DNA of 64,000 nucleotides from Pinibacter soli (GCF_029961145.1 NZ_JASBRG010000006.1:174660-238659); one strand, 5' to 3'. Positions 1-8,577 are shown, counted from the stretch's first letter. Notes: generated from the letters alone by a model not told the origin. A program made the numbers and translations.

Positions 1-414
1 CCAATGGCAGAGCAAAAAGCAACTGCGGCTTACTTAAAACAAGATGATGCAATTGAGAGATATCTTACGCATTTCAAAAACGAAATGATCAACAGATTGA
101 ACCTGATTCACGACGGCTTTGTTGCGTTGAAAAATAAAGGTTACGCTGTAGATGCCATCGCTCCGCAAGCCGCTATTTATCTTACCATAAAAATGGATCT
201 GGCAGGTAAAAGCGTTGATGGAAAAACATTGGCAACACAATCTGATGTTACCGAATATATCTTAGGCGAAGCAAAACTAGCCGTGGTTCCTTTCTACGCT
301 TTTGGTGCAGAAAAAACTTCTCCCTGGTACAGATTGAGCATTGGAACTTGCAAGCTTGAAGATATTAGTGAAATGTTCGGGAAACTAGAGGCCGCGTTGA
401 GTAAGCTGAAGTAG
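1..414 (+). CDS. PLP-dependent class I/II aminotransferase, C-terminal fragment
   Basis: This is the 3' end of a gene that begins before the window; the reading frame is open from base 1, so the ATG at 4 is internal. The visible 137 residues match the small C-terminal domain of fold-type I aminotransferases. The segment WYRLSIGT near the end carries the arginine that normally binds the substrate alpha-carboxylate. The active-site lysine that holds PLP would lie upstream and is not visible. The substrate cannot be told from this part; aspartate-aminotransferase-like is the best guess. An inverted repeat and then a terminator follow. Confidence 0.75.
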   Translation, partial: PMAEQKATAAYLKQDDAIERYLTHFKNEMINRLNLIHDGFVALKNKGYAVDAIAPQAAIYLTIKMDLAGKSVDGKTLATQSDVTEYILGEAKLAVVPFYAFGAEKTSPWYRLSIGTCKLEDISEMFGKLEAALSKLK

Positions 415-505
415 GACATATACAACGCAGATTCTTATGATTGTGATGATTTGAAATGATTTTGAATTTGTAATTTGGACAGTTCGAGTTGAGTTGTGAA
501 GACTG

Positions 506-594
506 CTTGTCATCCCGAGGAACGAGGGATCTGAGTGTTACACCTGAAGTCTGTTTGGGAAAGTCACAAATCCCTCGTTCCTCGGGATGACAAG
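506..594. repeat. Perfect 25-bp inverted repeat (CATCCCGAGG family)
   Basis: Arms 506-530 and 570-594 are perfectly complementary, with a 39-nt loop. The core word is TCATCCCGAGGAACGAGG. It lies 91 nt after the aminotransferase stop and before a normal terminator. A small open frame across it (535-723) looks like a by-product of the repeat. Confidence 0.85.
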
Positions 595-656
595 CGAGAG
601 TCTTTAGTTTATTCGACCAGTCTTACCAGCACAGATATTAATTGTAGATCAAACGA

Positions 657-690
657 AAATGGCTTCCGCCATGGAAGCCATTTTTCATTT
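657..690 (+). terminator. Intrinsic terminator
   Basis: Stem 657-668 pairs with 673-684 (AAAATGGCTTCC/GGAAGCCATTTT), followed by a T-rich run. It probably ends the aminotransferase transcript after the palindrome. The A-rich side lets it work in both directions. Confidence 0.75.
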
Positions 691-837
691 TTTCTTTTTG
701 AAAGAGTTCCTCCGTACAAGTGACATATTTTAGCATTGTAGCGACAGTTGCATTTTAACTTTTGATACACAAATAAAAGACCGAATTGAACAGCCTTAGA
801 AGGGATGTTCATCTATATTTATCGTATGTGTCAAAAC

Positions 838-1314
838 ATGAAAAATAGCCTGTTCATACTGATTATTTCTTTGGCGTTCATAAGCTGCGGCGATAAAAAT
901 TTGCCAGGCACTAGCAAAGAGAATGATCTTAAAAAGCAGAAAGAGTTTTTTAAATCCTTAGGACTCGATTCCGATAGAGCCGCCATTGATACGCCAGAAA
1001 GAATAAACCCTGACAGCGCATCGAAATTTAATGCAGTGGGGAGAGCTGGAAACTATTTTAGAGAAATGAAGAGACGAAGACCTGCAAATTGTTTTGATAC
1101 GCTAGAAATGCTGCGTAGGTCACCCAAGGAATACGATGAGTATCTTAAAAGTCTTAAGGAGAGGGCACGGCAAACACCGTTCGACGCAATTCCCGGTAAC
1201 AATCCTGATTTAGAATCTCAAGAGTTGCCACCCGGATATGAGTATATGATATTTAAAGACTCAGACTTACCAGATTCGCTAAAAATTCCTTTTACAATAA
1301 AGAAAAGAAAGTAA
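838..1314 (+). CDS. Small hypothetical lipoprotein
   Basis: A 158-residue protein with an N-terminal lipoprotein signal: MKNSLFILIISLAFISCG, with the lipobox FISC giving a lipidated cysteine at about residue 17. The rest is hydrophilic and charged, with no domain I recognise; it contains Lys/Arg-rich and Pro-rich stretches. The ATG at 838 was chosen because the signal peptide starts exactly there; an in-frame ATG at 805 would add 11 residues that spoil the signal. It is a single gene flanked by terminators on both sides. The function is unknown; it is probably anchored in the outer membrane. Confidence 0.65.
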   Translation: MKNSLFILIISLAFISCGDKNLPGTSKENDLKKQKEFFKSLGLDSDRAAIDTPERINPDSASKFNAVGRAGNYFREMKRRRPANCFDTLEMLRRSPKEYDEYLKSLKERARQTPFDAIPGNNPDLESQELPPGYEYMIFKDSDLPDSLKIPFTIKKRK

Positions 1315-1327
1315 AGTGTTGAAATAA

Positions 1328-1361
1328 AAAATGGCCTCTATCGCTGAGGCCATTTTTATTT
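1328..1361. terminator. Bidirectional terminator between convergent genes
   Basis: Stem 1328-1338 pairs with 1346-1356 (AAAATGGCCTC/GAGGCCATTTT), with T-rich sequence after it on the plus strand and A-rich sequence before it. It separates the lipoprotein gene from the convergent acyl-CoA dehydrogenase gene. Confidence 0.8.
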
Positions 1362-1377
1362 TTTATGGTACCAAACT

Positions 1378-3171
1378 TTACAACGCGTATTTATTATCAG
1401 CGATCACTTTTGCTGCAATTCTTCTCTTCGCTTCTTTGCTGTTGAACGGTTCCGCTTTGGTAAAGCGTTTCAGGCCGAGCAACATCATTCTTTGTTCATC
1501 GCCTTCGGCAAATGCGTTGATGGCGTCTTTACCAAACTTGTTGATGTGATCAGCTGCATCGTACAAATAAGTGTGCATCATATCCAGTTCAAATTGTACA
1601 GCGCTTTCTCCGCGTTGATCTACCAACTTCATCGCACGCAATAATGCGCTTTCAGCGTGATATGTTTCAATGGCCATGTCAGCAATGTTCATCAGAATTT
1701 CCTGCTCGTTTTCAATCTTCATCATCAATTTCTGAACAGCGGCACCGGCCACCATTAAAATCGCTTTTTTAAAGTTGGCAACGAGTTTCTTTTCTTTTGC
1801 AAACGCTTCGTCATCACCGCTGCCAAAATCAGGAATGCTCATCAGTTCTTTTTGCACAGCCATCGCAGGTCCCATCAGGTCAAGCTTTCCTTTCATGGCA
1901 CGTTTCAAAACCATATCAACAGTCAGCAAGCGATTGATCTCATTAGTTCCTTCGTAAATACGGTTGATGCGGCTATCGCGATATCCTCTTGAAATAGCAT
2001 ATTCATCGCTAAAGCCATTGCCACCGTGAATCTGAACGCCTTCGTCTACAATAAAATCAAGCATTTCACTGCCAAAAACTTTCAGCATTGCACACTCGAT
2101 CGCGTATTCTTCTGCAGCACCCAACAATGCTTCGGCGAAGGGCTTGCCTTCACCTGCCAATTCCATTTCTTTATCATCGATCCATTTTGCAGAGCGATAC
2201 AAACCACTTTCTGCCACCCAGATCTTGATAGCCATTTCCGCCAGCTTATTTTTGATAGCGCCGAAATTGCTGATCGGTTGCTTGAACTGTTCTCTTGTAT
2301 TTGCGTATTCAATAGAAGTGTTGAATGCACGTTTCGCACCGCCCAAAGCAGCAGCACACAATTTCAAACGTCCTATATTCAAAATGTTGAAAGCAATGAT
2401 GTGACCACGTCCTATTTCTCCAAGCACATTTTCTACAGGCACTTTACAATCCTGGAAATACAGCTGAACAGTAGAAGAACCTTTAATGCCCATTTTGTGT
2501 TCTTCAGGGCCTTGGGTAAATCCATCAAAGCCTCTTTCCACAATAAATCCAGTGAATTTATCACCATCTATTTTTGCGAAAACAGTATACACGTCTGCAA
2601 AACCACCGTTGGTGATCCAACATTTTTGTCCGTTTAGCAAATAATATTTTCCGTCATCGCTAAGCTTCGCCGAGGTCTTTGCGCCCAGCGCATCACTGCC
2701 GCTGTTTGGCTCCGTTAAACCATAAGCGCCTTTCCATTCACCTGTAGCAAGTTTGGGAATGTATTTTTCCTTTTGAGCATCATTACCAAAATACAGAATC
2801 GGCAACGTGCCAATGCCCGTATGAGCCGCAATAGCAACGGAAAACGAAAAACCGCCGCCCAGTCCTTCATTTACCAATGTAGATGTGATGAAATCTTTAC
2901 CAAGACCGCCATATTGCTCAGGCAAAGAAGTGGAGAGTAGTCCTTGCTCACCGGCTTTTTGCATGAGCGAAGGCATAAGGCCCGGCTCCATTTTATCAAT
3001 ACGGTCAATAACAGGCAACACCTCCGAGTCCAGGAAGGAATTACACATGTCCTTAACCATTTGCTGCTCCTCGTTAAAATCCTCGGGAACAAACGTGTCG
3101 AAAGCGGTGCTTTCTTTAATGAGCCATTCGCCTCCTTTAAGCGCTGCGGCCTTTTTTAATTCGGTGCTCAT
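1378..3171 (-). CDS. Acyl-CoA dehydrogenase, long form with C-terminal extension
   Basis: A 597-residue flavoprotein that oxidises acyl-CoA to trans-2-enoyl-CoA in beta-oxidation. Visible signatures are the FAD/substrate segment YGLTEPNSGSDA (about residues 150-165), KCWITNGG just after it, and RIYEGTNEI, where the Glu of YEGT is the usual catalytic base. About 190 residues follow the classical dehydrogenase core, as in VLCAD-like enzymes; this long form is common in Bacteroidota. It lies 60 nt downstream of a MarR regulator on the same strand and is probably co-transcribed with it. The thiolase and 3-hydroxyacyl-CoA dehydrogenase genes that often sit between these two are absent here. Confidence 0.92.
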   Translation of the reverse strand: MSTELKKAAALKGGEWLIKESTAFDTFVPEDFNEEQQMVKDMCNSFLDSEVLPVIDRIDKMEPGLMPSLMQKAGEQGLLSTSLPEQYGGLGKDFITSTLVNEGLGGGFSFSVAIAAHTGIGTLPILYFGNDAQKEKYIPKLATGEWKGAYGLTEPNSGSDALGAKTSAKLSDDGKYYLLNGQKCWITNGGFADVYTVFAKIDGDKFTGFIVERGFDGFTQGPEEHKMGIKGSSTVQLYFQDCKVPVENVLGEIGRGHIIAFNILNIGRLKLCAAALGGAKRAFNTSIEYANTREQFKQPISNFGAIKNKLAEMAIKIWVAESGLYRSAKWIDDKEMELAGEGKPFAEALLGAAEEYAIECAMLKVFGSEMLDFIVDEGVQIHGGNGFSDEYAISRGYRDSRINRIYEGTNEINRLLTVDMVLKRAMKGKLDLMGPAMAVQKELMSIPDFGSGDDEAFAKEKKLVANFKKAILMVAGAAVQKLMMKIENEQEILMNIADMAIETYHAESALLRAMKLVDQRGESAVQFELDMMHTYLYDAADHINKFGKDAINAFAEGDEQRMMLLGLKRFTKAEPFNSKEAKRRIAAKVIADNKYAL

Positions 3172-3231
3172 ATGACTTTTTTTAAAAGTGAGTGAATATG
3201 TAGTGGGTGAATCCTGTTAAAAAACACCTGC

Positions 3232-3672
3232 CTATTTCAAGTTGTCGTAAACGATTTGCAATACCGATTTACAAATTTCAATTTGCTCTTCCGGTACCGT
3301 TTTCAAAGCTTCGTTCAGGGTTTCTGTTGCAAGTCCCATGCTTTGATCCTGCAACTGCTGCGCACGTGGGGTAAGAAAGATCATATTGATCCTTCGGTCT
3401 TCTTTAGAAGCGATCCTTTTTACCAGATCAAGTTTTTCAAGATTGTCAACCAGCCTTGTGATACTGGGCTTATCACGGAAAGTGGCATTGCAAAGCTCCT
3501 GCTGGCTAATGCCGTCTTGTTTCCACAAATGATATAAAACGCTCCATTGCTCAATGGTTAAATTGAGCGCCGCGGTGTTGAACTTTTTTTGCAATCGTCT
3601 TGCTATCGCTGTGGAAGCTTTACCGGTTATAAAACTGTAAAGCTCACCTCTTTTAAATTGGTTGTTTGGCAT
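3232..3672 (-). CDS. MarR-family transcriptional regulator
   Basis: A 146-residue winged-helix regulator. The middle holds the MarR helix-turn-helix and wing: ISQQELCNATFRDKPSITR, then LVKRIASKEDRRINMIFLT, where the DRR motif is the typical wing signature. I start it at MPNNQ (ATG at 3672); an in-frame start at 3696 would place a candidate operator inside the gene. The neighbour downstream is the acyl-CoA dehydrogenase, so it plausibly represses fatty-acid breakdown in response to an acyl-CoA or fatty acid (inference from context). Confidence 0.88.
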   Translation of the reverse strand: MPNNQFKRGELYSFITGKASTAIARRLQKKFNTAALNLTIEQWSVLYHLWKQDGISQQELCNATFRDKPSITRLVDNLEKLDLVKRIASKEDRRINMIFLTPRAQQLQDQSMGLATETLNEALKTVPEEQIEICKSVLQIVYDNLK

Positions 3673-3692
3673 ATAGTTAGTTAAGCAACTAT
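3673..3692. promoter_or_regulatory. Candidate MarR autoregulatory operator
   Basis: A 20-bp imperfect palindrome directly before the MarR start codon: ATAGTT, two bases, TTAA, two bases, AACTAT (16 of 20 positions symmetric). Length and TTAA centre fit MarR-family operators. Its position against the start codon suggests autorepression. No other copy was noticed in the window. Confidence 0.5.
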
Positions 3693-3823
3693 TCAAACCT
3701 AGCTAATATTCCCGTTACCTGCAAGTTTTTTTGTCTTAAAAATTAACGCTAAAATTTGAATCGCTTGACTTCATACCATTAATCAATATTTTTGGCATTG
3801 TATTAAATTCCTAAACCCCCTTT

Positions 3824-4585
3824 ATGAAGAAATTTCTTGTCCCTATTGCAGTCTGTGCCGCTATTATTTGTTTCACAGGATGTGCCACAACTGCTGACCG
3901 CCTTGCAAAGATCTGGTTCTTCACCCACCACACCGGCGGCGATGAAACGACCATGAAGCTTGAACCTACCAGCTTTTTAAACTTGCAACCAAATGGTACC
4001 TACACGAGTTGCCTTACAAGTTTCGATGACGGCCAATGGACGGCAACCAGTAACGAGATCATTTTAAAAAGCAACCACCATACAACAAACAAGCTTGCGA
4101 TAGGCGCACTAATGACCGATGAACTCGTCATCAATTATATCGGCTCAAATACCAATTACAATTTTGAAGGTTGCGATGATACTTTTAAAACAGATAACGA
4201 CAATCCTTTTTCTGTGGTTAACAATTTGTGGCGCATTAAACCAACACATGCAGAAAGCGATAAGCAGATATCTGCACGGTTAAAAAATCACCTCCATTTT
4301 TGGGAAAAATATTTCGAGTGGGCACTAGATACCAAGAAACATTCGATAGATGTACGCAGCACGCCGTCTGTTATAAAGATTTATGGCAACGGACTTTCAT
4401 TAAAGCATTACGAAGATCAGTCCGAAGCGTGGAAGAATTGTTTTTACGACTCAACAGATTGTGTAAAGGCGACGGTGCAAATGCAGAACTTCCTTAGAAA
4501 AACAGATATAGCATGGCCACATTCTGACAATCCTTTCAAAATGTTTTTATCTGCTTTCCAACAAATGAATGAAAAGTTTGAGTAG
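3824..4585 (+). CDS. Hypothetical lipoprotein
   Basis: A 253-residue protein with a clear lipoprotein signal (MKKFLVPIAVCAAIICFTGC; lipobox FTGC, Cys20). Residues 45-110 look like a small beta-rich domain of the kind seen in lipocalin-like lipoproteins (LQPNGTYTSCLTSFDDGQWTA). The C-terminal half is predicted helical, with many aromatic and charged residues and two cysteines close together (NCFYDSTDC) that could form a disulfide. It is a single gene with its own terminator. The function is unknown. Confidence 0.65.
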   Translation: MKKFLVPIAVCAAIICFTGCATTADRLAKIWFFTHHTGGDETTMKLEPTSFLNLQPNGTYTSCLTSFDDGQWTATSNEIILKSNHHTTNKLAIGALMTDELVINYIGSNTNYNFEGCDDTFKTDNDNPFSVVNNLWRIKPTHAESDKQISARLKNHLHFWEKYFEWALDTKKHSIDVRSTPSVIKIYGNGLSLKHYEDQSEAWKNCFYDSTDCVKATVQMQNFLRKTDIAWPHSDNPFKMFLSAFQQMNEKFE

Positions 4586-4609
4586 CAATTTTTTCACATG
4601 ATATATATA

Positions 4610-4641
4610 AAAACGCTGGTGATGAGCCAGCGTTTTTATTT
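4610..4641. terminator. Bidirectional terminator
   Basis: Stem 4610-4619 pairs with 4627-4636 (AAAACGCTGG/CCAGCGTTTT), followed by TTATTTG. It lies between the convergent lipoprotein and murA genes and can serve both. Confidence 0.85.
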
Positions 4642-4645
4642 GTAA

Positions 4646-5950
4646 TTATAATCTCGTTATGTCTGCGCCCAGCGCTTTCAATCGGTCGTCGATGTATTGA
4701 TAACCGCGATCAATTTGTTCAATATTCTGAATCGTGCTTTTTCCTTCAGCGCTCAACGCTGCGATCAACAAAGCAACACCGGCACGAATATCAGGACTGC
4801 TCATGGTAATGCCTCTTAAGTTTTGCTGGCGGCCCAATCCAATAACGGCCGCACGGTGCGGATCACACAAAATGATCTGCGCTCCCATGTCAATTAGTTT
4901 GTCTACAAAGAACAAACGGCTCTCAAACATTTTCTGATGGATCAATACGGAACCTTTCGCTTGCGTGGCAACCACCAGCACAATGCTCAAAAGATCCGGC
5001 GTAAAGCCCGGCCACGGATGATCGTACATCGTAAGCACAGAGCCATCCAGGAAGGTTTGAATTTCATAAAGCGATTGCTCAGGAATAACAATGTCATCTC
5101 CTTTGAATTCCATAGCAATACCAAGCTGCTTAAACTTATCCGGAATAACACCCAGATGCTCCAGTCCGGCATTCTTAATTGTGATATTGCTTTGTGTCAT
5201 CGCAGCAAGGCCAATAAAGGAGCCAACTTCAATCATGTCCGGCAACATCGTGTGTTCTGTGCCGCCTAAATATTCAACACCTTCAATGGTCAATAAATTA
5301 CTTCCTACGCCGCTGATCTTTGCGCCCATGCGGTTAAGCATTTTGCAAAGCTGCTGTATGTATGGTTCACATGCTGCATTGTATATAGTGGTAGTGCCAG
5401 ATGCCATCACTGCAGCCATAACGATGTTTGCAGTTCCCGTAACGGATGGCTCATCCAGCAACATATATGTGCCTTTCAGTTTTTTTGCTTCCAAGTGAAA
5501 GAAGCCGTCTTCGTTATTGTAAGTGAACTCCGCACCAAGTCTTTCAAAACCGATGATATGTGTATCCAATCTGCGTCTGCCAATTTTATCGCCACCCGGT
5601 TTTGGGATAAATGCTTTTCTGTAACGGGACAGCATTGGCCCCGCGAACATCACCGACCCTCTTAGTTTGCCGCTCTTTTTTTTGTATGCTTCGCTGTGCA
5701 AATAATCTATGTTCACATCATCCGCCTGGAAAATGCAGGTTTGTCTGTTGGGTCGCTCAATCTTCACGTTCATTTCACCCAGCAATTCGATCAGCAGGTT
5801 TACATCAAGAATATCGGGAATGTTGTTAATGGTAACCTTTTCCGGGGTTAACAGCACCGCACTTATTATTTGCAAAGCCTCATTCTTCGCGCCTTGCGGA
5901 GTAATTTCCCCGTGTAATTTTTTTCCTCCTCTTACTTCAAAAATGTTCAT
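4646..5950 (-). CDS. murA: UDP-N-acetylglucosamine 1-carboxyvinyltransferase (MurA) with Asp at the catalytic Cys position
   Basis: A 434-residue enzyme that adds enolpyruvate from PEP to UDP-GlcNAc, the first committed step of peptidoglycan synthesis in the cytoplasm. The protein starts with the usual GGKKLHGEITPQGAKNEAL; Lys22 and Asn23 are the conserved substrate residues. The mobile-loop motif reads KPGGDKIGRRRLDTHI, so the residue equivalent to E. coli Cys115 is Asp121. DIRAGVALLIAAL near the C-terminus carries the conserved Arg. A Cys-to-Asp change keeps activity but prevents alkylation by fosfomycin (established for E. coli C115D and for actinobacterial and chlamydial MurA). It lies downstream of the DUF4290 gene, a common pair in Bacteroidota. 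Confidence 0.95.
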   Translation of the reverse strand: MNIFEVRGGKKLHGEITPQGAKNEALQIISAVLLTPEKVTINNIPDILDVNLLIELLGEMNVKIERPNRQTCIFQADDVNIDYLHSEAYKKKSGKLRGSVMFAGPMLSRYRKAFIPKPGGDKIGRRRLDTHIIGFERLGAEFTYNNEDGFFHLEAKKLKGTYMLLDEPSVTGTANIVMAAVMASGTTTIYNAACEPYIQQLCKMLNRMGAKISGVGSNLLTIEGVEYLGGTEHTMLPDMIEVGSFIGLAAMTQSNITIKNAGLEHLGVIPDKFKQLGIAMEFKGDDIVIPEQSLYEIQTFLDGSVLTMYDHPWPGFTPDLLSIVLVVATQAKGSVLIHQKMFESRLFFVDKLIDMGAQIILCDPHRAAVIGLGRQQNLRGITMSSPDIRAGVALLIAALSAEGKSTIQNIEQIDRGYQYIDDRLKALGADITRL

Positions 5951-6152
5951 TCCCGTTTGTCGTTTTCTTTGTTTGTAAAAATAATATGCCCCGCGAGGGC
6001 GGGAAAAAGTTTATTAAAAAGATTTTTTTGTCTAGTCTGCATATGGCTCGCAGCATAAAAGCTAAGCACTTCTTTTTCTCGCAGCGATGGCAAGGGAGCA
6101 GCGATGCAAAGAAAAAATCACTGTGTTGTTGCTTCGCTGCGTTCGCTGCGTG

Positions 6153-6234
6153 AAATAAAAAAGCTGTCAAAAAGTGAAACGAAAGACAAGATATAAAAAC
6201 GAAGTCTTTTCGTAAATTTTACTTTTTGACAGCT
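6153..6234 (-). terminator. Long nested hairpin, terminator for the DUF4290 gene
   Basis: Outer arms 6162-6175 and 6221-6234 (AGCTGTCAAAAAGT and its complement) are perfect. An inner stem pairs 6180-6187 with 6204-6212 with one bulge. Read on the minus strand the hairpin is followed by TTTTTTATTT, so it probably terminates DUF4290 transcription before murA. The rest of the 5951-6261 gap holds short GCTGCG repeats and no gene that I see. Confidence 0.65.
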
Positions 6235-6261
6235 CTATAGAAAGGTTTTATCGGCTTTTAC

Positions 6262-7005
6262 CTATTGAAAACGCTTCTTGTTGTTTCCAAATTTCTGGTT
6301 GCGGCCACCGCCACCGCCATTGTTGCGGTTGTCTCCACCGTTGTTGTTACGGTTGTTTCTTCCACCACCACCGCCACCTTGGAATTTTTGGTTCCTGTTA
6401 TTGTTATTGTTTTTTCTAAAATCGCCATATCCACCACCGCCGCCACGGTTGTTGTTCTCATTCGCACGGTAACTTTTTACATATGGTGTATTGGTAAATT
6501 CCAGTTGATTGTGTGTAATTGCGCTCAACTCGCTCTGAACCGCATCGTCATGCACGGTTTCTTTGTGCCAGTTGTTGTATGCCAGCTTCATGTAGTAAGC
6601 AACGGCATTGGCAAAACCATTGCGTTTTTCCGGATTCTCTTCTTTCAACGCCTTGTCAATAACCAACTCCAGGTTTTTACCCAAATGAGAGTGTCTTGGA
6701 TAGCGCTTTGGATATTTTAATGGATCCGGTTTTGCTTTTAATTGCTCCTTTGTAGGAATGGGATAAGGAGATTCTACGTCAAGATGAAAATCTGCAATCA
6801 GGAACAGGTGATCCCAAAGTTTATGACGGAAGTCCTCCACATTTTTCAAATGCGGGTTCAGAAATCCCATTAGTTCAATAGCAGCCATTGCATTCTTCTG
6901 ACGAACGTCTTTATCTTCAATCGCCATCAGATATTCAATCATTTTTTGAATATGACGGCCGTATTCGCGCATCATCAAATGATTTCTGCTTGTATTATAT
7001 TCCAT
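6262..7005 (-). CDS. DUF4290 family protein with a Gly/Asn/Arg-rich tail
   Basis: A 247-residue protein. Residues 1-180 match the Bacteroidota family DUF4290 (MEYNTSRNHLMMREYGR, then HLKNVEDFRHKLWDHLF). From about residue 182 the chain is low complexity: runs of Gly, Asn and Arg, including GGGGG and RNNRNNN, ending GNNKKRFQ. Such tails resemble RGG-type RNA-binding or phase-separating regions, which suggests a role with RNA, but none is established for this family. A good promoter lies 130 nt upstream. Long open frames on the opposite strand here are an artefact of the repetitive tail. Confidence 0.85.
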   Translation of the reverse strand: MEYNTSRNHLMMREYGRHIQKMIEYLMAIEDKDVRQKNAMAAIELMGFLNPHLKNVEDFRHKLWDHLFLIADFHLDVESPYPIPTKEQLKAKPDPLKYPKRYPRHSHLGKNLELVIDKALKEENPEKRNGFANAVAYYMKLAYNNWHKETVHDDAVQSELSAITHNQLEFTNTPYVKSYRANENNNRGGGGGYGDFRKNNNNNRNQKFQGGGGGGRNNRNNNGGDNRNNGGGGGRNQKFGNNKKRFQ

Positions 7006-7136
7006 GTAATTTTTTTTGAACGGGATCTTTTACTGTAATCAACAATTGTTCCTGTTGTAAGGGAGCAGTTTGCAATTCATAATTTCTTTTAGGGAAAAGA
7101 TGGCTGTTTATCCCGTGTAAGTAATTTCTATACTGA

Positions 7137-7167
7137 CAAAAGTATAAAATATTTTATATCCCACAAG
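7137..7167 (-). promoter_or_regulatory. Bacteroidota-type promoter of the DUF4290 gene
   Basis: On the minus strand, CTTG (7167-7164), a 19-nt spacer and TACTTTTG (7144-7137) match the TTTG-N19-TAnnTTTG consensus of the primary sigma factor of Bacteroidota. The start of transcription would be about 125 nt before the ATG. Confidence 0.6.
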
Positions 7168-7207
7168 ATACGGGAAAATATTTGGGAAAATCTTGGGATG
7201 GAGGCAA

Positions 7208-7282
7208 ATGTACCAGGTACGATGTACGAAATTAGTTGATATGTAAACCGCTAAAGACTTTCGTACACCATAATCCGTACAT
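7208..7282. repeat. GTACGA-word palindrome, copy 1
   Basis: Arms 7208-7231 and 7259-7282 pair imperfectly; the inner part GTACGAAA/TTTCGTAC is exact. It begins 8 nt after the DUF2891 stop. Relatives lie at 27569, 31366 and 59365. Confidence 0.75.
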
Positions 7283-7290
7283 CTAACATT

Positions 7291-8394
7291 TTACTCGCTC
7301 ACCAAAGCATAAACCGCAAAGCTTGCCAGCCAGTGCTCACCGCCATAATTGGCGCTGGCAACGTTTGGCAGGCTCGCATTTAAATGGTGAATGGCCGATT
7401 TTCTCAAAAGGGCAATTCGTTTGTCGCCTGCAGGCAAACAATTCGCTAACCCCTTCATGCACCAGGTGCGACTGAAACACAACCCGTCAAGGTGCACAAT
7501 CTGGTAATCGCTTCTATCAGAAATCACCGGAAGGTTGGTCAAGTGCTGCAAAGACGCCAACGGAATAAAAGCATTGAACCATTGTACGAAAGCGGGCTTG
7601 GCCAAAACCCTGCGCATCAGGTCGGCCTCCTCCAAAGAAGGGGAAAGAAAATCCGTACCATCCGGCTCCCATCTTGAAGGAGCATTTTTATCTTTCAAAT
7701 ACAATTGTTTTGCGCTTTTAATAATTGCCGCCTCAAAAGCTGTATTCTTGGTTGCCCTTGCATAATCCAGCGCAAACACTAACCCGAAAGCAGTATTCGG
7801 ATGAACGCCTGTTCTATTGGGGTAAGTTTGCTTTGGCAGATAATCCATCCATAATTTGATAACTGTGTCGCAAAGCGGTTGTAAGGTATTGCGCCACCTG
7901 ATGGCGTCGGGATCGTTAAAACCAATCAGTTCTTGCTGTAATTTCAGCAACCAGGCCCAGCCATAAGTTCTTTCGTAATTTCTTGACAAAGGCGATATAA
8001 AATAGTCGATCTCTCCTTTGATATTTTCCGGAGTAATGTTGGTTGAAATGGCAGATCGTATTGCAGCGGCCTCGGGCATTTGAGGAAATTTTTTCAAAAG
8101 GCTCACCAGCATCCAGTGCCCATGCACACAGCTGTGCCAGTCAAAGCATCCGTAAAATGCAGGATGCATTTGTTTTGGCGTGCGCAAATGGTCACTGTCG
8201 CTCACGCTCAAATGGCTTGTTTTATTTGGGTACTCCTGCTGCAAACATTTCAATGGCAATGATGCAAAATGTGAAGCGCCCTCAAGTGTAAGATTAAACC
8301 GTGAACTGTCTTTGTTCGTAGTATAAAATGCGTGCGTTTGTGAGAACAACGCGGCAGAACTTAGAATCAGAAAGAAGGTAAAAAAACTTTTCAT
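7291..8394 (-). CDS. DUF2891 family secreted protein
   Basis: A 367-residue protein with a signal peptide (MKSFFTFFLILSSAALFSQ). I start it at 8394, where this signal begins; a longer frame to 8451 has an unlikely leader. The signature HPAFYGCFDWHSCVHGHW (about residues 78-95) and the segment SRWEPDGTDFLSP are typical of DUF2891, a family predicted to have an alpha/alpha-toroid fold like glycan-active enzymes. Conserved Asp, His and Trp residues suggest an enzyme acting in the periplasm, but the substrate is unknown. It lies downstream of a TlpA-like gene; a palindrome separates the two. Confidence 0.85.
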   Translation of the reverse strand: MKSFFTFFLILSSAALFSQTHAFYTTNKDSSRFNLTLEGASHFASLPLKCLQQEYPNKTSHLSVSDSDHLRTPKQMHPAFYGCFDWHSCVHGHWMLVSLLKKFPQMPEAAAIRSAISTNITPENIKGEIDYFISPLSRNYERTYGWAWLLKLQQELIGFNDPDAIRWRNTLQPLCDTVIKLWMDYLPKQTYPNRTGVHPNTAFGLVFALDYARATKNTAFEAAIIKSAKQLYLKDKNAPSRWEPDGTDFLSPSLEEADLMRRVLAKPAFVQWFNAFIPLASLQHLTNLPVISDRSDYQIVHLDGLCFSRTWCMKGLANCLPAGDKRIALLRKSAIHHLNASLPNVASANYGGEHWLASFAVYALVSE

Positions 8395-8493
8395 GTGAGG
8401 TTGTGCAATTATGGACATCAAAGTAAATGTCTTTACACAATAAACGACCAAATAATTGACTAACGGATAAAGATGTTGTATAAACCAATAACC

Positions 8494-8565
8494 GAATAAC
8501 TGAATAACCGAGAGATACGAAGATGTGTAGAGCGTTACACAGAGGATTCAGTTACTCAGTTATTC
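8494..8565. repeat. AATAACTG-word palindrome, copy 1
   Basis: Arms 8494-8511 and 8548-8565 pair with two mismatches. Each arm repeats the word GAATAACT or its complement AGTTATTC. It begins 12 nt after the stop of the TlpA-like gene. Relatives lie at 55212 and 60928. Confidence 0.75.
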
Positions 8566-8577
8566 AGTTCTTGAACT

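Noticed and set aside
535-723. Small open frame across the first palindrome
   Set aside because: It is created by the inverted repeat and terminator; no ribosome binding site and no coding character.
2026-2637. 203-codon open frame opposite the acyl-CoA dehydrogenase gene
   Set aside because: The opposite strand holds a clear enzyme with family motifs; the frame is a shadow.
6265-6720. Open frame opposite the DUF4290 tail, with Val/Thr or Pro runs
   Set aside because: An artefact of the Gly/Asn codon repeats on the other strand.
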